Positions 23,524-31,942 of a stretch of DNA of 64,000 bases are shown here, in pieces. A model generated the notes under the pieces. The model saw nothing but the letters and a program-made list of their open reading frames with translations, did no database searches and was not told where the DNA came from. Source of the stretch: Clostridia bacterium (lineage in GTDB: Bacteria > Bacillota > Clostridia > Oscillospirales > CAG-272); the NCBI GenBank assembly GCA_017935065.1, contig JAGBIF010000016.1, positions 42,410 through 106,409 on the forward strand, read 5' to 3'. Position numbers and translations under genes: made by a program. Within the stretch, counting starts at the first letter, position 1. Each line of letters starts with the position of its first letter.

Positions 23524-24129
23524 ATGGCAGAATATATCGCACCGATACAAAAGCTGATAGACAGCTTCAGGCGTCTTCCTGGTGTCGGAAGTAAAACCGC
23601 GACAAGGTATGCCTTTGCCGCCCTTGCCTTTACCGATGAGGAGGCAGAGGGCTTTGCCGACGCGCTTATCGGCATCAAAAGAGACGTGCACAGATGCCCC
23701 GTATGCTGCGGACTTTCCGACAGCGAGGAGCCCTGCTCGATCTGCCGCGATAGCCTTCGCGACGCGAGTGTGGTATGCGCGGTCGAGGGGCCTAAGGACG
23801 TTATGGTAATGGAGCGCGTGCGCACCTACCGCGGTAGGTACCACGTCCTCGGCGGTACACTGTCGCCGATTGACGGTATAGGTCCTAACGAGCTGAATAT
23901 CAAGGAGCTTTTAGAAAGAGTGGGCGAGGGTGTGATAACCGAGGTTATCGTTGCCACCAATCCCACGCCTCAGGGTGACAGCACCGCGAGCTATCTCGCG
24001 AGGGTGCTTGAGCCGCTCGGCGTTAAGGTTTCGCGCCTTGCGTACGGAATTCCCGTCGGCGGAGATATTGAGTATGCCGATGAGGTGACCCTTCTTCGCG
24101 CGATGGAGGGAAGAAAGCGTCTTGACTGA
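23524..24129 (+). CDS. recR: Recombination mediator RecR
   Basis: A 201-residue protein. It has the N-terminal helix-hairpin-helix (FRRLPGVGSKTATRYAF), the four-cysteine zinc module (CPVCCGLSDSEEPCSIC) and the Toprim domain (VVCAVEGPKDVMVME and VATNPTPQGDSTA). With RecO, whose gene is at 34402, it loads RecA at gaps. It starts three bases after ybaB. Confidence 0.96.
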   Translation: MAEYIAPIQKLIDSFRRLPGVGSKTATRYAFAALAFTDEEAEGFADALIGIKRDVHRCPVCCGLSDSEEPCSICRDSLRDASVVCAVEGPKDVMVMERVRTYRGRYHVLGGTLSPIDGIGPNELNIKELLERVGEGVITEVIVATNPTPQGDSTASYLARVLEPLGVKVSRLAYGIPVGGDIEYADEVTLLRAMEGRKRLD

Positions 24130-24161
24130 CGCAGACTATAAAAATTTATGAGAGGTGCATT

Positions 24162-25115
24162 ATGGCACGAAAGCTAAGTAAAAAGAAAAAGGAAGCCCTT
24201 TATTCGGCGCTCGGTCTTATACTCGTTCTGATAATTGCGGCGATACTGTATTTCAGCGGCATACTTGACCCGTTCCTTGCAGAGCCCGATACACCCGACA
24301 CGCCCGATACACCCGTCACACCAGATGTGCCGAATACGCCCGAGGGTGAGCTTAAGGTTCATTTTATAGACGTCGGTCAGGCAGACTGTATTCTCGTTAT
24401 GGCAGGCGGTGAGGTTATGCTCGTCGATACGGGTGACACCGACGACGATTATACCGATAAGATAATAGATTATCTTAAGGCACTGAATATTTCCACGATA
24501 GACTATCTCGTGCTTACGCATCCCGATTCCGACCATATCGGCGGCGCGCCCGAGATAATCAACGGCTTTACGGTAGAGAAGTGCTATATGCCAAGCTTCG
24601 TAAAGACCACCAAGATATTTGAAAATACGCTTGACGCACTTGAGGACAGAAGCGTTGACGTGCTGCTTCCCGAGGTCGGCTCGGTCTTTAAGGTAGGCGA
24701 GGCATCCTGCAAGATACTTGCGCCGCTTGAGGAATACGATGACTGCAACGATGCAAGCATTGTGATAAGGCTTGACTTCGGCAGCCGCTCAGTGCTTCTT
24801 ACGGGAGATGCCGAAAAGGAGAGCGAGGCGGATATTGTCTCAACCTATTCCTCGGCAGACCTTAAGGTTGACGTGCTGAAGTCGGGACACCACGGCTCAA
24901 GGACCTCGTCCTCGACGGGACTTCTCGACAAGGCAGACCCCGAGTACGCGGTTATCAGCTGCGGAGAGGGTAATTCCTACGGTCATCCTCACGAGGAGAC
25001 GATTGAGCGCTACGAGAGCTACGGAATTACAACCTACCGCACCGACCTTCTCGGAACTATCGTGCTTACCACTGACGGCACGTCGCTTGAATTTGAATTT
25101 GAGAAGGCATCGTAA
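24162..25115 (+). CDS. ComEC/Rec2-like metallo-beta-lactamase-fold protein, membrane-anchored
   Basis: A 317-residue protein with one N-terminal hydrophobic helix (ALGLILVLIIAAILYFSGIL), a Pro-Asp-Thr-rich linker (DTPDTPDTPVTPDVP) and an outward-facing MBL domain. The metal-binding VLTHPDSDHIGG (HxDxDH) and VLKSGHHGSRTS are the classic form of the C-terminal domain of ComEC, a likely nuclease. The polytopic channel part of ComEC is absent. DNA processing during uptake is possible but unproved. Confidence 0.85.
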   Translation: MARKLSKKKKEALYSALGLILVLIIAAILYFSGILDPFLAEPDTPDTPDTPVTPDVPNTPEGELKVHFIDVGQADCILVMAGGEVMLVDTGDTDDDYTDKIIDYLKALNISTIDYLVLTHPDSDHIGGAPEIINGFTVEKCYMPSFVKTTKIFENTLDALEDRSVDVLLPEVGSVFKVGEASCKILAPLEEYDDCNDASIVIRLDFGSRSVLLTGDAEKESEADIVSTYSSADLKVDVLKSGHHGSRTSSSTGLLDKADPEYAVISCGEGNSYGHPHEETIERYESYGITTYRTDLLGTIVLTTDGTSLEFEFEKAS

Positions 25116-25132
25116 TTTAAAAGGCTTACATA

Positions 25133-25168
25133 TAAGAGGCTATCGCTGTGCGGTAGCCTTTTTTCTTA
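25133..25168 (+). terminator. Terminator after the ComEC-like gene
   Basis: A GGCTATCGC stem around a short loop (about 25138-25159) is followed by TTTTTT. It ends the dnaX-ybaB-recR-MBL transcription unit, beside the convergent spo0A. Confidence 0.85.
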
Positions 25169-25939
25169 TACCGTACAGTACTTGAATTTGAGCCTGAGGT
25201 TGTCGGCAATCATAGCGATAAATTCGGAATTAGTGGGCTTACCGCGGTTGTTTTGTATGGTATAGCCGAAAAAGGAATTAAGTATTTCAACGTCGCCCCT
25301 GTCCCACGCAACCTCTATCGCGTGCCTTATTGCGCGCTCAACGCGGGAGGTGGTGGTTCTGAAGCGCTTTGCGACCGAGGGATAAAGCACCTTCGTCACC
25401 GAGTTTATCACCTCGGGGTCCTCGATTGACATAAGTATCGCGCATCTTAAGTACTGATAGCCCTTGATATGCGCGGGAACGCCGACCTGATGGATTATCC
25501 TCGTTACGTGAGCCTCAATGTCGGCAGGGATACCGTCACTCTGAGCCTCTTTAGCGGCGGCGGGTGCGCTGTGCCTTAAGAGCGAGCGAAGGTGAGAGAG
25601 GAGGGATGTCTCGGAGTAGGGCTTCACAAGACAGACGTCAGCCCCCGCCTCGGTTGCCTCAACGAGCGTTGCCTCTCTTGAGATGGGGGAGAGAAGAATT
25701 ACCGAGACCGACCTTCTCTGCGCCTTGATTTTCCTGATAACACCAATGCCGTCAACACCGCCGAGCCAGAGGTCGCAAATAACGGTATTGTACTCACTCT
25801 TGGAGGCAAGTTCAAGCGCTGCCTCGCCGTCCTTGCAAATATCAATGCGACCGATTTTCTCTTTTTCGAGAAGCCCCGAAATTCTTGCCCTTTCGTCATC
25901 TGCATCGATGCAAATTAAAATTTTGAGGTTGTTTTCCAT
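25166..25939 (-). CDS. spo0A: Sporulation master regulator Spo0A
   Basis: A 257-residue response regulator. The receiver has the acidic pair ([11 protein letters not shown]), phospho-acceptor Asp in [10 protein letters not shown] and Lys in LVKPYS. The effector domain [20 protein letters not shown], with [23 protein letters not shown], is the Spo0A DNA-binding domain. It switches cells into sporulation after phosphorelay or direct kinase action. It is the usual length. Confidence 0.96.
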   Translation of the reverse strand: MENNLKILICIDADDERARISGLLEKEKIGRIDICKDGEAALELASKSEYNTVICDLWLGGVDGIGVIRKIKAQRRSVSVILLSPISREATLVEATEAGADVCLVKPYSETSLLSHLRSLLRHSAPAAAKEAQSDGIPADIEAHVTRIIHQVGVPAHIKGYQYLRCAILMSIEDPEVINSVTKVLYPSVAKRFRTTTSRVERAIRHAIEVAWDRGDVEILNSFFGYTIQNNRGKPTNSEFIAMIADNLRLKFKYCTV

Positions 25940-25990
25940 TTGTTTTCTCCTTGTTTTGATTAAAATTTTGCATTTTTTGGTTGCAAATAC

Positions 25991-26020
25991 ATTTTATCAC
26001 ATCTATTGATAAAAAATCAA
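25991..26020 (-). promoter_or_regulatory. Promoter of spo0A
   Basis: Minus-strand TTGATT (26015-26020), 18-bp spacer, TAAAAT (25991-25996), about 50 bp before the start. No 0A box was seen within this stretch. Confidence 0.6.
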
Positions 26021-26162
26021 CCGCATAATACACAGTTTTAGCGTTAAGTTATTTTCATTAAAATGGTAAATATTACCAAATAAGACGGTTTGCGACACAA
26101 AAAGATAAATGCCGATTATATCTGCCGCAGTACCGCCGCGCCTGCTTTCTGGGTCCCGCCGC

Positions 26163-26208
26163 AAAAAAGGGAGGCTATGTGCATCAGCCCTCACGGCTCC
26201 CGCTTTTT
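26163..26208. terminator. Isolated hairpin between spo0A and pckG
   Basis: GGGAG and CTCCC arms (26169-26173 and 26197-26201) with T runs on either side, so termination is possible in both directions. It lies upstream of both divergent promoters and has no clear gene to serve. The rest of 26021-26289 shows no gene. Confidence 0.5.
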
Positions 26209-26289
26209 AAAATCACAGAAGCTCGCGAAGCAAGGTATTACCTAAGATATGAATTTCGTATTAATATTTTAAAAATTTTATCCACTCAC

Positions 26290-26318
26290 TTGAAATTAAA
26301 TAATTTATATGATATAAT
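26290..26318 (+). promoter_or_regulatory. Promoter of pckG
   Basis: TTGAAA (26290-26295), 17-bp spacer, TATAAT (26313-26318). The leader is near 90 nt. Confidence 0.82.
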
Positions 26319-26413
26319 GATGGTGTACTATGAGAAAGTAGGGGGTAAAGTGGACTTTCCCTAATTCTTGTGGTCTTAAAACTGTTATTAATTTTTTAAA
26401 AGGGAGATAATCT

Positions 26414-28207
26414 ATGAACACAAACGTTACCGCTAATAAGTACGTTAACGAATGGATTGCCGAGATGGTAGAGCTTGTAAAGCCCTCGGACATCGTTCTT
26501 ATTGACGGCACAGAGGCACAGGCAGAGGCACTTCGCAAGGAGGCTTGCAGCACAGGCGAGATGATCAAGCTCAACGAGACCGAGCTTCCCAACTGTTACC
26601 TTCACAGAACTGCTATCAACGACGTTGCCCGCGTTGAGAACAGAACCTTCATCTGCACCAGCAAGAAGGAGGACGCAGGTAATATCAACAACTGGATGGA
26701 CCCCAAGGAGTGCTACGCAAAGCTTTCCAAGCTTTATGACGGCTCTTACAAGGGCAAGACGATGTACGTAATTCCTTATTCGATGTCGGTTGTAGGCTCG
26801 GATTTCGCGAAGTACGGCATTGAGCTTACCGATTCTATCTACGTTGTACTTAATATGCTTATCATGACGAGAGTAGGACTTAACGTTCTTGAGGCTCTCG
26901 GTGATAGCGCTGATTTCATCAAGGGACTTCACGCACGCGCGGATATTGATGAAGAAAACAGATACATCTGCCACTTCCCTGAGGACAACACCATCTGGTC
27001 GGTTAACTCTGGCTACGGCGGAAACGTTCTTCTCGGTAAGAAGTGCTTCGCGCTTCGTATCGCATCCTACCTCGGCAGAAAAGAGGGCTGGATGGCTGAG
27101 CATATGCTCATTCTCGGTATCGAGTCGCCCGACGGAGAGGTTAAGTACATTTCCGCGGCATTCCCCTCGGCATGCGGTAAGACCAACCTTGCAATGCTTA
27201 TTCCCCCCGAAATCTACAAGTCCAAGGGCTATAAGACCTGGTGCGTAGGTGACGATATCGCTTGGCTCAGAGTTGGTAAGGACGGCAGACTTTGGGCGGT
27301 TAACCCCGAGAACGGCTTCTTCGGCGTTGCCCCCGGTACTAACGTCAACTCTAACCCCAACGCGCTTGCAACCGCTATGCGCGACACCATCTTCACCAAC
27401 GTATGTCACAACCTTGACAACAACACCGTTTGGTGGGAGGGACTTGATAAGAACCCGCCCAAGAACGCTCTTAACTGGAAGGGCGAGGTTTGGGACTACA
27501 CCAAGTATGACAAGGCAGACAAGGTCAACACCAGCGGTGCGCATCCCAACTCGAGATTTACCGCTATGGCGGCTAACTGCCCCTGCCTCTCGGATAAGTT
27601 CAACGATCCCGCGGGCGTTCCGATCTCGGCTATCGTATTCGGCGGCCGTCGCGCAAAGACCGCGCCCCTCGTATATCAGTCCTTCAACTGGCAGCACGGT
27701 ACCTTCGTTGGCTCTATCATGGCATCCGAGACCACCGCTGCGGCTGCAGGAGCTGTCGGCGTAGTCCGTCGCGATCCTATGGCTATGCGTCCCTTCGTAG
27801 GCTACGATATGGGTGACTATTGGGCACACTGGCTCAAGATGGGCAAGGTTGCGGCTAACGCGCCTAAGATATTCCACGTAAACTGGTTCAGAACCGACGA
27901 TGAGGGCAACTTCATCTGGCCTGGCTTCGGTGACAATATGCGTGTGCTTATGTGGATACTCGCTCGTTGCGAGGACAAGGTAGGCGCTACCGAGACCGCT
28001 ATCGGTTATGTTCCTAACCCCGACGATATCGATATCACAGGTCTTGATATCTCCCGCGATACTCTTGTCGAGCTTCTTTCGGTTGATAAGGCGCTCTGGC
28101 TTGAGGACTGCGCAGGCATCGAGGACTTCTACAAGCAGGTAGGTGACAGAGTTCCCGCCGAGCTTTACGATGAGCTTGCCGCACTTAAGGATAGACTCTC
28201 AAAGTAA
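26414..28207 (+). CDS. pckG: Phosphoenolpyruvate carboxykinase (GTP)
   Basis: A 597-residue protein of the GTP-dependent class, shown by its size and by FPSACGKTNLAMLIPP (P-loop, about 253-268), GDDIAWLR (metal and substrate loop) and NWFRTDDEGNFIWPGFGDN. It interconverts oxaloacetate and PEP with GTP/GDP. In gut anaerobes it often fixes CO2 in the direction of oxaloacetate. Codon choice is strongly biased (AAC, ACC, CTT, AAG), consistent with a high expression level. AAGGGAG precedes the ATG. Confidence 0.96.
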   Translation: MNTNVTANKYVNEWIAEMVELVKPSDIVLIDGTEAQAEALRKEACSTGEMIKLNETELPNCYLHRTAINDVARVENRTFICTSKKEDAGNINNWMDPKECYAKLSKLYDGSYKGKTMYVIPYSMSVVGSDFAKYGIELTDSIYVVLNMLIMTRVGLNVLEALGDSADFIKGLHARADIDEENRYICHFPEDNTIWSVNSGYGGNVLLGKKCFALRIASYLGRKEGWMAEHMLILGIESPDGEVKYISAAFPSACGKTNLAMLIPPEIYKSKGYKTWCVGDDIAWLRVGKDGRLWAVNPENGFFGVAPGTNVNSNPNALATAMRDTIFTNVCHNLDNNTVWWEGLDKNPPKNALNWKGEVWDYTKYDKADKVNTSGAHPNSRFTAMAANCPCLSDKFNDPAGVPISAIVFGGRRAKTAPLVYQSFNWQHGTFVGSIMASETTAAAAGAVGVVRRDPMAMRPFVGYDMGDYWAHWLKMGKVAANAPKIFHVNWFRTDDEGNFIWPGFGDNMRVLMWILARCEDKVGATETAIGYVPNPDDIDITGLDISRDTLVELLSVDKALWLEDCAGIEDFYKQVGDRVPAELYDELAALKDRLSK

Positions 28208-28231
28208 TTTCTCGGGTGTGAGGGATTACAA

Positions 28232-28408
28232 ATGAAAAAGAGATTTTTATCACTCATTTTACTCTTGATCCTCACCCTATCCATCGCCCTTGTAGGCCTC
28301 ACCTCTTGCGGTGACGATAACGATAAGGATGATGATAAAAAGAGCCCCTTCGGCAATTCCGACGGAATTGAGCTTCCCATAGTAGATTGGGAGCCCGACG
28401 AGGAATAA
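28232..28408 (+). CDS. Small lipoprotein
   Basis: A 58-residue protein. The signal peptide MKKRFLSLILLLILTLSIAL runs to the lipobox LTSC, where signal peptidase II should cut before the Cys at 26. The rest is a short acidic tail (CGDDNDKDDDKKSPFG and PIVDWEPDEE). It starts 24 bases after pckG and is probably on the same transcript. Too short for an enzyme; role unknown. Confidence 0.75.
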   Translation: MKKRFLSLILLLILTLSIALVGLTSCGDDNDKDDDKKSPFGNSDGIELPIVDWEPDEE

Positions 28409-28457
28409 TATTATCTCAAAAGATAGAGACTTTAGGGTCTTATCTTAGGAAGGTTTT

Positions 28458-28506
28458 GCAAGAATACGGCATATCTCAAAAGGAGTATGCCGTATTCTTG
28501 CATTTA
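28458..28506 (+). terminator. Long perfect hairpin after the lipoprotein gene
   Basis: A perfect 16-bp stem GCAAGAATACGGCATA (28458-28473) with 28486-28501. It is followed by ATTTATT rather than a pure T run. It likely ends the pckG transcript. Confidence 0.7.
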
Positions 28507-28630
28507 TTGATATAAAAGTAGTACTTTACATTAAAGTTGACAAGCCCAAAAGTCGTTCTTTGGTATAATGGTGGTTGTTTTCTACATTCTGGAAGATAGT
28601 CTCATAGTTTCATAAAATTTTCTTAATGTA

Positions 28631-28659
28631 TTTACAAACAGAAAAAATTGTGGTATAAT
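28631..28659 (+). promoter_or_regulatory. Promoter of the structured RNA
   Basis: TTTACA (28631-28636), 17-bp spacer, TATAAT (28654-28659). Start of transcription is expected close to 28666, the first base of the folded segment. Confidence 0.82.
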
Positions 28660-28664
28660 AATAG

Positions 28665-28871
28665 TGCTACACAAACTGAATATTAGAATTAGCGGTATTT
28701 TTGTCTTTATGGGGCTATTATACCCCTTTTAACCATAATCATTTTTGAACTTGGTAAAATCGCAAGCTCTACTGAATGATTATGGTTAATACCCTAATTC
28801 TATTTAGTTTGTGTAGCAGCAATCGGAGTTTGCGTTTTTCGGAGCGTTGACTACGGTTGACGCTCTTTTTT
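28665..28871 (+). ncRNA. Unrecognised highly structured RNA, about 200 nt
   Basis: The transcript expected from the promoter just upstream begins GTGCTACACAAACT and pairs over more than 25 positions with the segment ending at about 28820 (CTAATTC, AGTTTGTGTAGCA). Inside are a small GGGG-CCCC hairpin (about 28710-28726) and a perfect 12-bp apical stem (AACCATAATCAT with ATGATTATGGTT). A second hairpin with six T residues (28842-28871) ends it. No reading frame is evident. The long closing stem with internal bubbles recalls 6S RNA, but I cannot match the family. A transcribed MITE or an attenuator for the zinc-ribbon gene downstream are alternatives. Confidence 0.6.
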
Positions 28872-28896
28872 ATTATAATTACAAGGAGGTGAAAAA

Positions 28897-29100
28897 ATGA
28901 GACCATTATCTTGTCCAATGTGTGGTGAAAGAACCCTGTGGAAAGAGGTTGATAGGGAAAAAAAGGGCTTTAGCGTAGGCAAATCAGCCTTGGGAGGCAT
29001 TATATTTGGACCTATGGGGTTAATCGCTGGGGGATTAGGCAAAACAAGAGTATACTATTGCTGTGGAAAATGCGGTTTCGAGCATGAATACAAAGCATAA
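28897..29100 (+). CDS. Small zinc-ribbon protein with glycine-rich hydrophobic centre
   Basis: A 67-residue protein. CPMCGERT and CCGKCGFEH provide a zinc ribbon around a Gly-rich hydrophobic stretch (ALGGIIFGPMGLIAGGLG) that may enter the membrane. AAGGAGGTG precedes the start. It is placed 26 bp after the terminator of the structured RNA, so it may be expressed by read-through. Function unknown. Confidence 0.72.
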   Translation: MRPLSCPMCGERTLWKEVDREKKGFSVGKSALGGIIFGPMGLIAGGLGKTRVYYCCGKCGFEHEYKA

Positions 29101-29246
29101 AGTAAAATCAATTGTTGATTTGGTTTAATCGTTCAATGATAGCGTTATTCCTTTTGGCCAGAGATTGTCTTTTTTATGTAGAGATAATCCTGGCGGTATG
29201 ATAACAGTGTGCATATCATATCAATTTTTCGCTAAAGGCTACAATT

Positions 29247-29302
29247 AAAAGAGGCTGTCTCAAATGCTTTTATTTAGCATTTGAGACAGCCTCTTTTTTA
29301 TT
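29247..29302. terminator. Strong bidirectional terminator
   Basis: A perfect 21-bp stem (29247-29267 with 29277-29297) with A and T runs on both sides. It separates the zinc-ribbon gene from the convergent YlbJ-like gene. Confidence 0.93.
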
Positions 29303-29393
29303 AGCTAAATGTTGTTATAGTCTTTTCAAACAATAATACTTGTTTCAGCTTGGTTTTCATATCAAAGCAATTTACAGTGTTTGATCATATTAT

Positions 29394-30398
29394 TCAATAA
29401 AACACATAAACCGCAAGCGGGAAGAGGATGGCGCAGAGGATGCCCTCGAGGAGCTTCATTGGGATATAGAGGCGCTGGGATATGCCGAGGTCGGTGAGGT
29501 GGCTTCTTGCCTGAAGGTGGACCGAGATGCCCGAGCTTGCGGTGGCGAAGGCTAGGTAGGCGAGCTTTATCGGCTCTTTAAGATATGTCGCCTTCGATAT
29601 AATTGAGGTAGCGCTTCCAACCTCAAGAAGCGAGACGAGCAAAAGGTAGAGGTAAGAGGGAAGCGAGAGCGAGCGGATAAGACCACACAGGGCAGAGAAG
29701 ATAATTATAAACGAGCATACGCCGATAGTATTTAACCCCGCGCGCTTTATGCTCTCGGTAAGTGAGTAGCGTATCGGCTCCGTGTATGCTTGCGTAGCTT
29801 TTATATCCTCTTTATTCTCGAACTTTCTTTTCGCAAAGAGAGCGCCGACGAGTATTGACGAAAGTATTGAGGTAAGGTAGAGTATCACACCAAGCATAGC
29901 GTCACCGAGAAGCCCAAGCCCTATGCCCGACACAACGAAGGCGAGCCCCGCGTTATTTGAAAAGCCTATCAGGCGCTCTGCCTCATCCTTGCTGATAACA
30001 CCTCTCTTGTAAAGCTCACAGGCACGGATAACACCGAGAGGAAATCCGCACAAAATTCCGAGAATGAATGCCGAGAGCGCCTCTCTTCTTTGCGCGAAAA
30101 TGCGCTCAAAGGTAAACGATAGTAGACGAAACTGCCTAAAATCAACGAAGCTTACTATCAAATCGGCAATTACCATATATGGAAAAACCGAAGGCACGAT
30201 AACGTTTTTACAAAGGTTAATTCCTACCGACACCGAGTGGGATATTTCCTTGGGATACCTTGTCGCAAGGATAACCGTAAGCAGGATCATAAGCAGGCTG
30301 ACAGCACCCCTTGAAAGACCGCCGAGGCTTAAAAGACACCCACGCACCTCGGGGACTTTTTGCAGAGGGGCTTTTCTCTTTGGGATTGATTTTTGCAT
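29394..30398 (-). CDS. Sporulation membrane protein YlbJ-like
   Basis: A 334-residue protein with about eight hydrophobic helices. It has the Gate-type nucleoside-recognition repeats: SAFILGILCGFPLGVIRACELY and GFSNNAGLAFVVSGIGLG are the conserved loops of the YlbJ family, needed for spore coat or cortex formation in Bacillus. It is divergent from yqfC-yqfD, another sporulation pair, with a shared 76-bp gap. Confidence 0.82.
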   Translation of the reverse strand: MQKSIPKRKAPLQKVPEVRGCLLSLGGLSRGAVSLLMILLTVILATRYPKEISHSVSVGINLCKNVIVPSVFPYMVIADLIVSFVDFRQFRLLSFTFERIFAQRREALSAFILGILCGFPLGVIRACELYKRGVISKDEAERLIGFSNNAGLAFVVSGIGLGLLGDAMLGVILYLTSILSSILVGALFAKRKFENKEDIKATQAYTEPIRYSLTESIKRAGLNTIGVCSFIIIFSALCGLIRSLSLPSYLYLLLVSLLEVGSATSIISKATYLKEPIKLAYLAFATASSGISVHLQARSHLTDLGISQRLYIPMKLLEGILCAILFPLAVYVFY

Positions 30399-30474
30399 TT
30401 TTATCTCACCTATGCATATTATTAAGCAAAACGGTTTTCCGTTTTATAAAAAATATGAAAACGCGGTGATAATA

Positions 30475-30756
30475 ATGACAAAAGCGAAGATGCCACAAGA
30501 GGCAGAGGAAATAAGTGGCAAGAACAGATTTTCTATCGAAATATCCTACTCGGGCGCCATAGCCTCGGTTATCGTATGCGATGCGGTCGGCGTGTGCGAG
30601 GCGGATGCCGAGCGAATTAGGCTTATCACAAAAAGGGGCGGTATTCTTATTTCAGGCAAGCGCCTTTCGGTTACGGCACTTTATGACAGAGCGCTTGAGA
30701 TTACGGGTGTCATTTACGAAATGAAATTCGGAAAGCGTGCGGGCGGTGCTGTATGA
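30475..30756 (+). CDS. yqfC: Sporulation protein YqfC
   Basis: A 93-residue protein of the YqfC family: FSIEISYSGAIASVIVCDAV, then LITKRGGILISGKRLSVTAL. YqfC works with YqfD in the forespore-engulfment stage; its mechanism is not known. I use ATG 30475, as the longer upstream frame runs through the YlbJ gene. The end overlaps yqfD by four bases. Confidence 0.85.
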   Translation: MTKAKMPQEAEEISGKNRFSIEISYSGAIASVIVCDAVGVCEADAERIRLITKRGGILISGKRLSVTALYDRALEITGVIYEMKFGKRAGGAV

Positions 30757-31892
30757 CGGGGCTCTTTTGCTTTATTTTTGGCTACGTCAGGGCGCACGTA
30801 AATGAGGATGAGCGCGCAAGGGCGGTAAATCTGTTTTTGAAAAACGGTATCTCGCTTAAAATCAACTCACAGGGCTTTTTTTACATACCGCTTTTCTCGC
30901 TTCGCAAAATAAAGGCACTGCTTCTTCCGCTTGATATTGAGTACGGCGAGCCTTCAGGACTTCTCGGCAGGCTTTCTAAGCTTAAGACGAGATACGGAAT
31001 AATTCTCGCCCTGCTTCTGACGGTGGCGCTTTATATCCTCACCGCGGGGCTTGTGTTTGATATAAGAGTATCCGAAAGCTCGGATGTAGATGCGGGCGAG
31101 GTTATATCAGCCCTTGCCGATGCGGGCTTCTTTGTCGGGGCGCGCTTTCCCGATAATACCGAGGATATTGAGCGCGAGGTGCTTCTTTCCTCGGATAAGC
31201 TATCCTTTATCAATATCAACCGCCGTGGCTCGGTTGCCTATATCGAGGCAAGAGGGAAGTCCGTCGCCCCCGAGGGTGTCCCGCAAGCGGGCTATGAAAT
31301 AGTAGCGAAATACGATGCGGTGATAGAGGCGGTAGAGGTAAAGCGCGGTATAGCAAGGGTAGCGGTGGGACAGACCGTACGGGCAGGTGATGTGCTTATC
31401 AGCGGTATTATCCCCGACGATTTAGGTGGTGGAAGCATAACACCCGCGGGAAGCGTTACGGGCAGGGTTGCGGTCACCGAGCGCATACACCTTTTGCGCA
31501 CCGACACCGTATGTGAATATGCGGATGAGGCTTTATACCTGAAAAAAATAAATATTTTGGGAAAAGAAATAAATATTTTTAAAAAATATAGAAATTCCCC
31601 TGGTAAATATGATATAATAAGCTTAAAGAGCACACCGATTTACCTTTTCGGTGTGAAATTACCCATATCAGTTGGCGAGATTTACGTGAGCCGTGGCACC
31701 ATCAGGTCGGTTGAATACACCGACAGCGAGCTTATCGGGCTTGCCGAAGCCGAGTGCGCGAGGGCGCGCGCCCGTATCACCGCGCTTGGCGAGGTTGTCG
31801 GTATGAGCTGTGACACCGAGCTTGGCAAGGGGGGCATTTCGGTAAGGCTTGACGCCGTATATCTTACCGAGCTTTGCGCCACGGGCGAATAA
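30753..31892 (+). CDS. yqfD: Sporulation protein YqfD
   Basis: A 379-residue protein. One hydrophobic helix (IILALLLTVALYILTAGLVF, about 90-109) is preceded by a cytoplasmic domain and followed by a long outer region (VSESSDVDAGEVISALADAG). The pattern GTIRSVEYTDSELIGLAEAE near the end is typical. The gene is coupled to yqfC by ATGA and overlaps the leader of phoH. Confidence 0.87.
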   Translation: MTGLFCFIFGYVRAHVNEDERARAVNLFLKNGISLKINSQGFFYIPLFSLRKIKALLLPLDIEYGEPSGLLGRLSKLKTRYGIILALLLTVALYILTAGLVFDIRVSESSDVDAGEVISALADAGFFVGARFPDNTEDIEREVLLSSDKLSFININRRGSVAYIEARGKSVAPEGVPQAGYEIVAKYDAVIEAVEVKRGIARVAVGQTVRAGDVLISGIIPDDLGGGSITPAGSVTGRVAVTERIHLLRTDTVCEYADEALYLKKINILGKEINIFKKYRNSPGKYDIISLKSTPIYLFGVKLPISVGEIYVSRGTIRSVEYTDSELIGLAEAECARARARITALGEVVGMSCDTELGKGGISVRLDAVYLTELCATGE

Positions 31893-31942
31893 TACCTGCC
31901 ACCGATAGAGATTACGGGGAATTAAAAGAGAGGATGAGGCTT

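Noticed and set aside
26100-26210. T-box leader near spo0A (a GGCGGTACTGCGG-like string on the minus strand)
   Set aside because: Lacks the proper TGGNACCGCG, and the hairpin is on the wrong side of it.
26396-27877. 493-codon minus-strand frame opposite pckG
   Set aside because: Antisense frame within a highly biased gene; no start signals.
28544-28600. Promoter TTGACA...TATAAT after the pckG unit
   Set aside because: Spacer is 21 bp, too long for a usual housekeeping promoter. An extended -10 alone is possible but unsupported.
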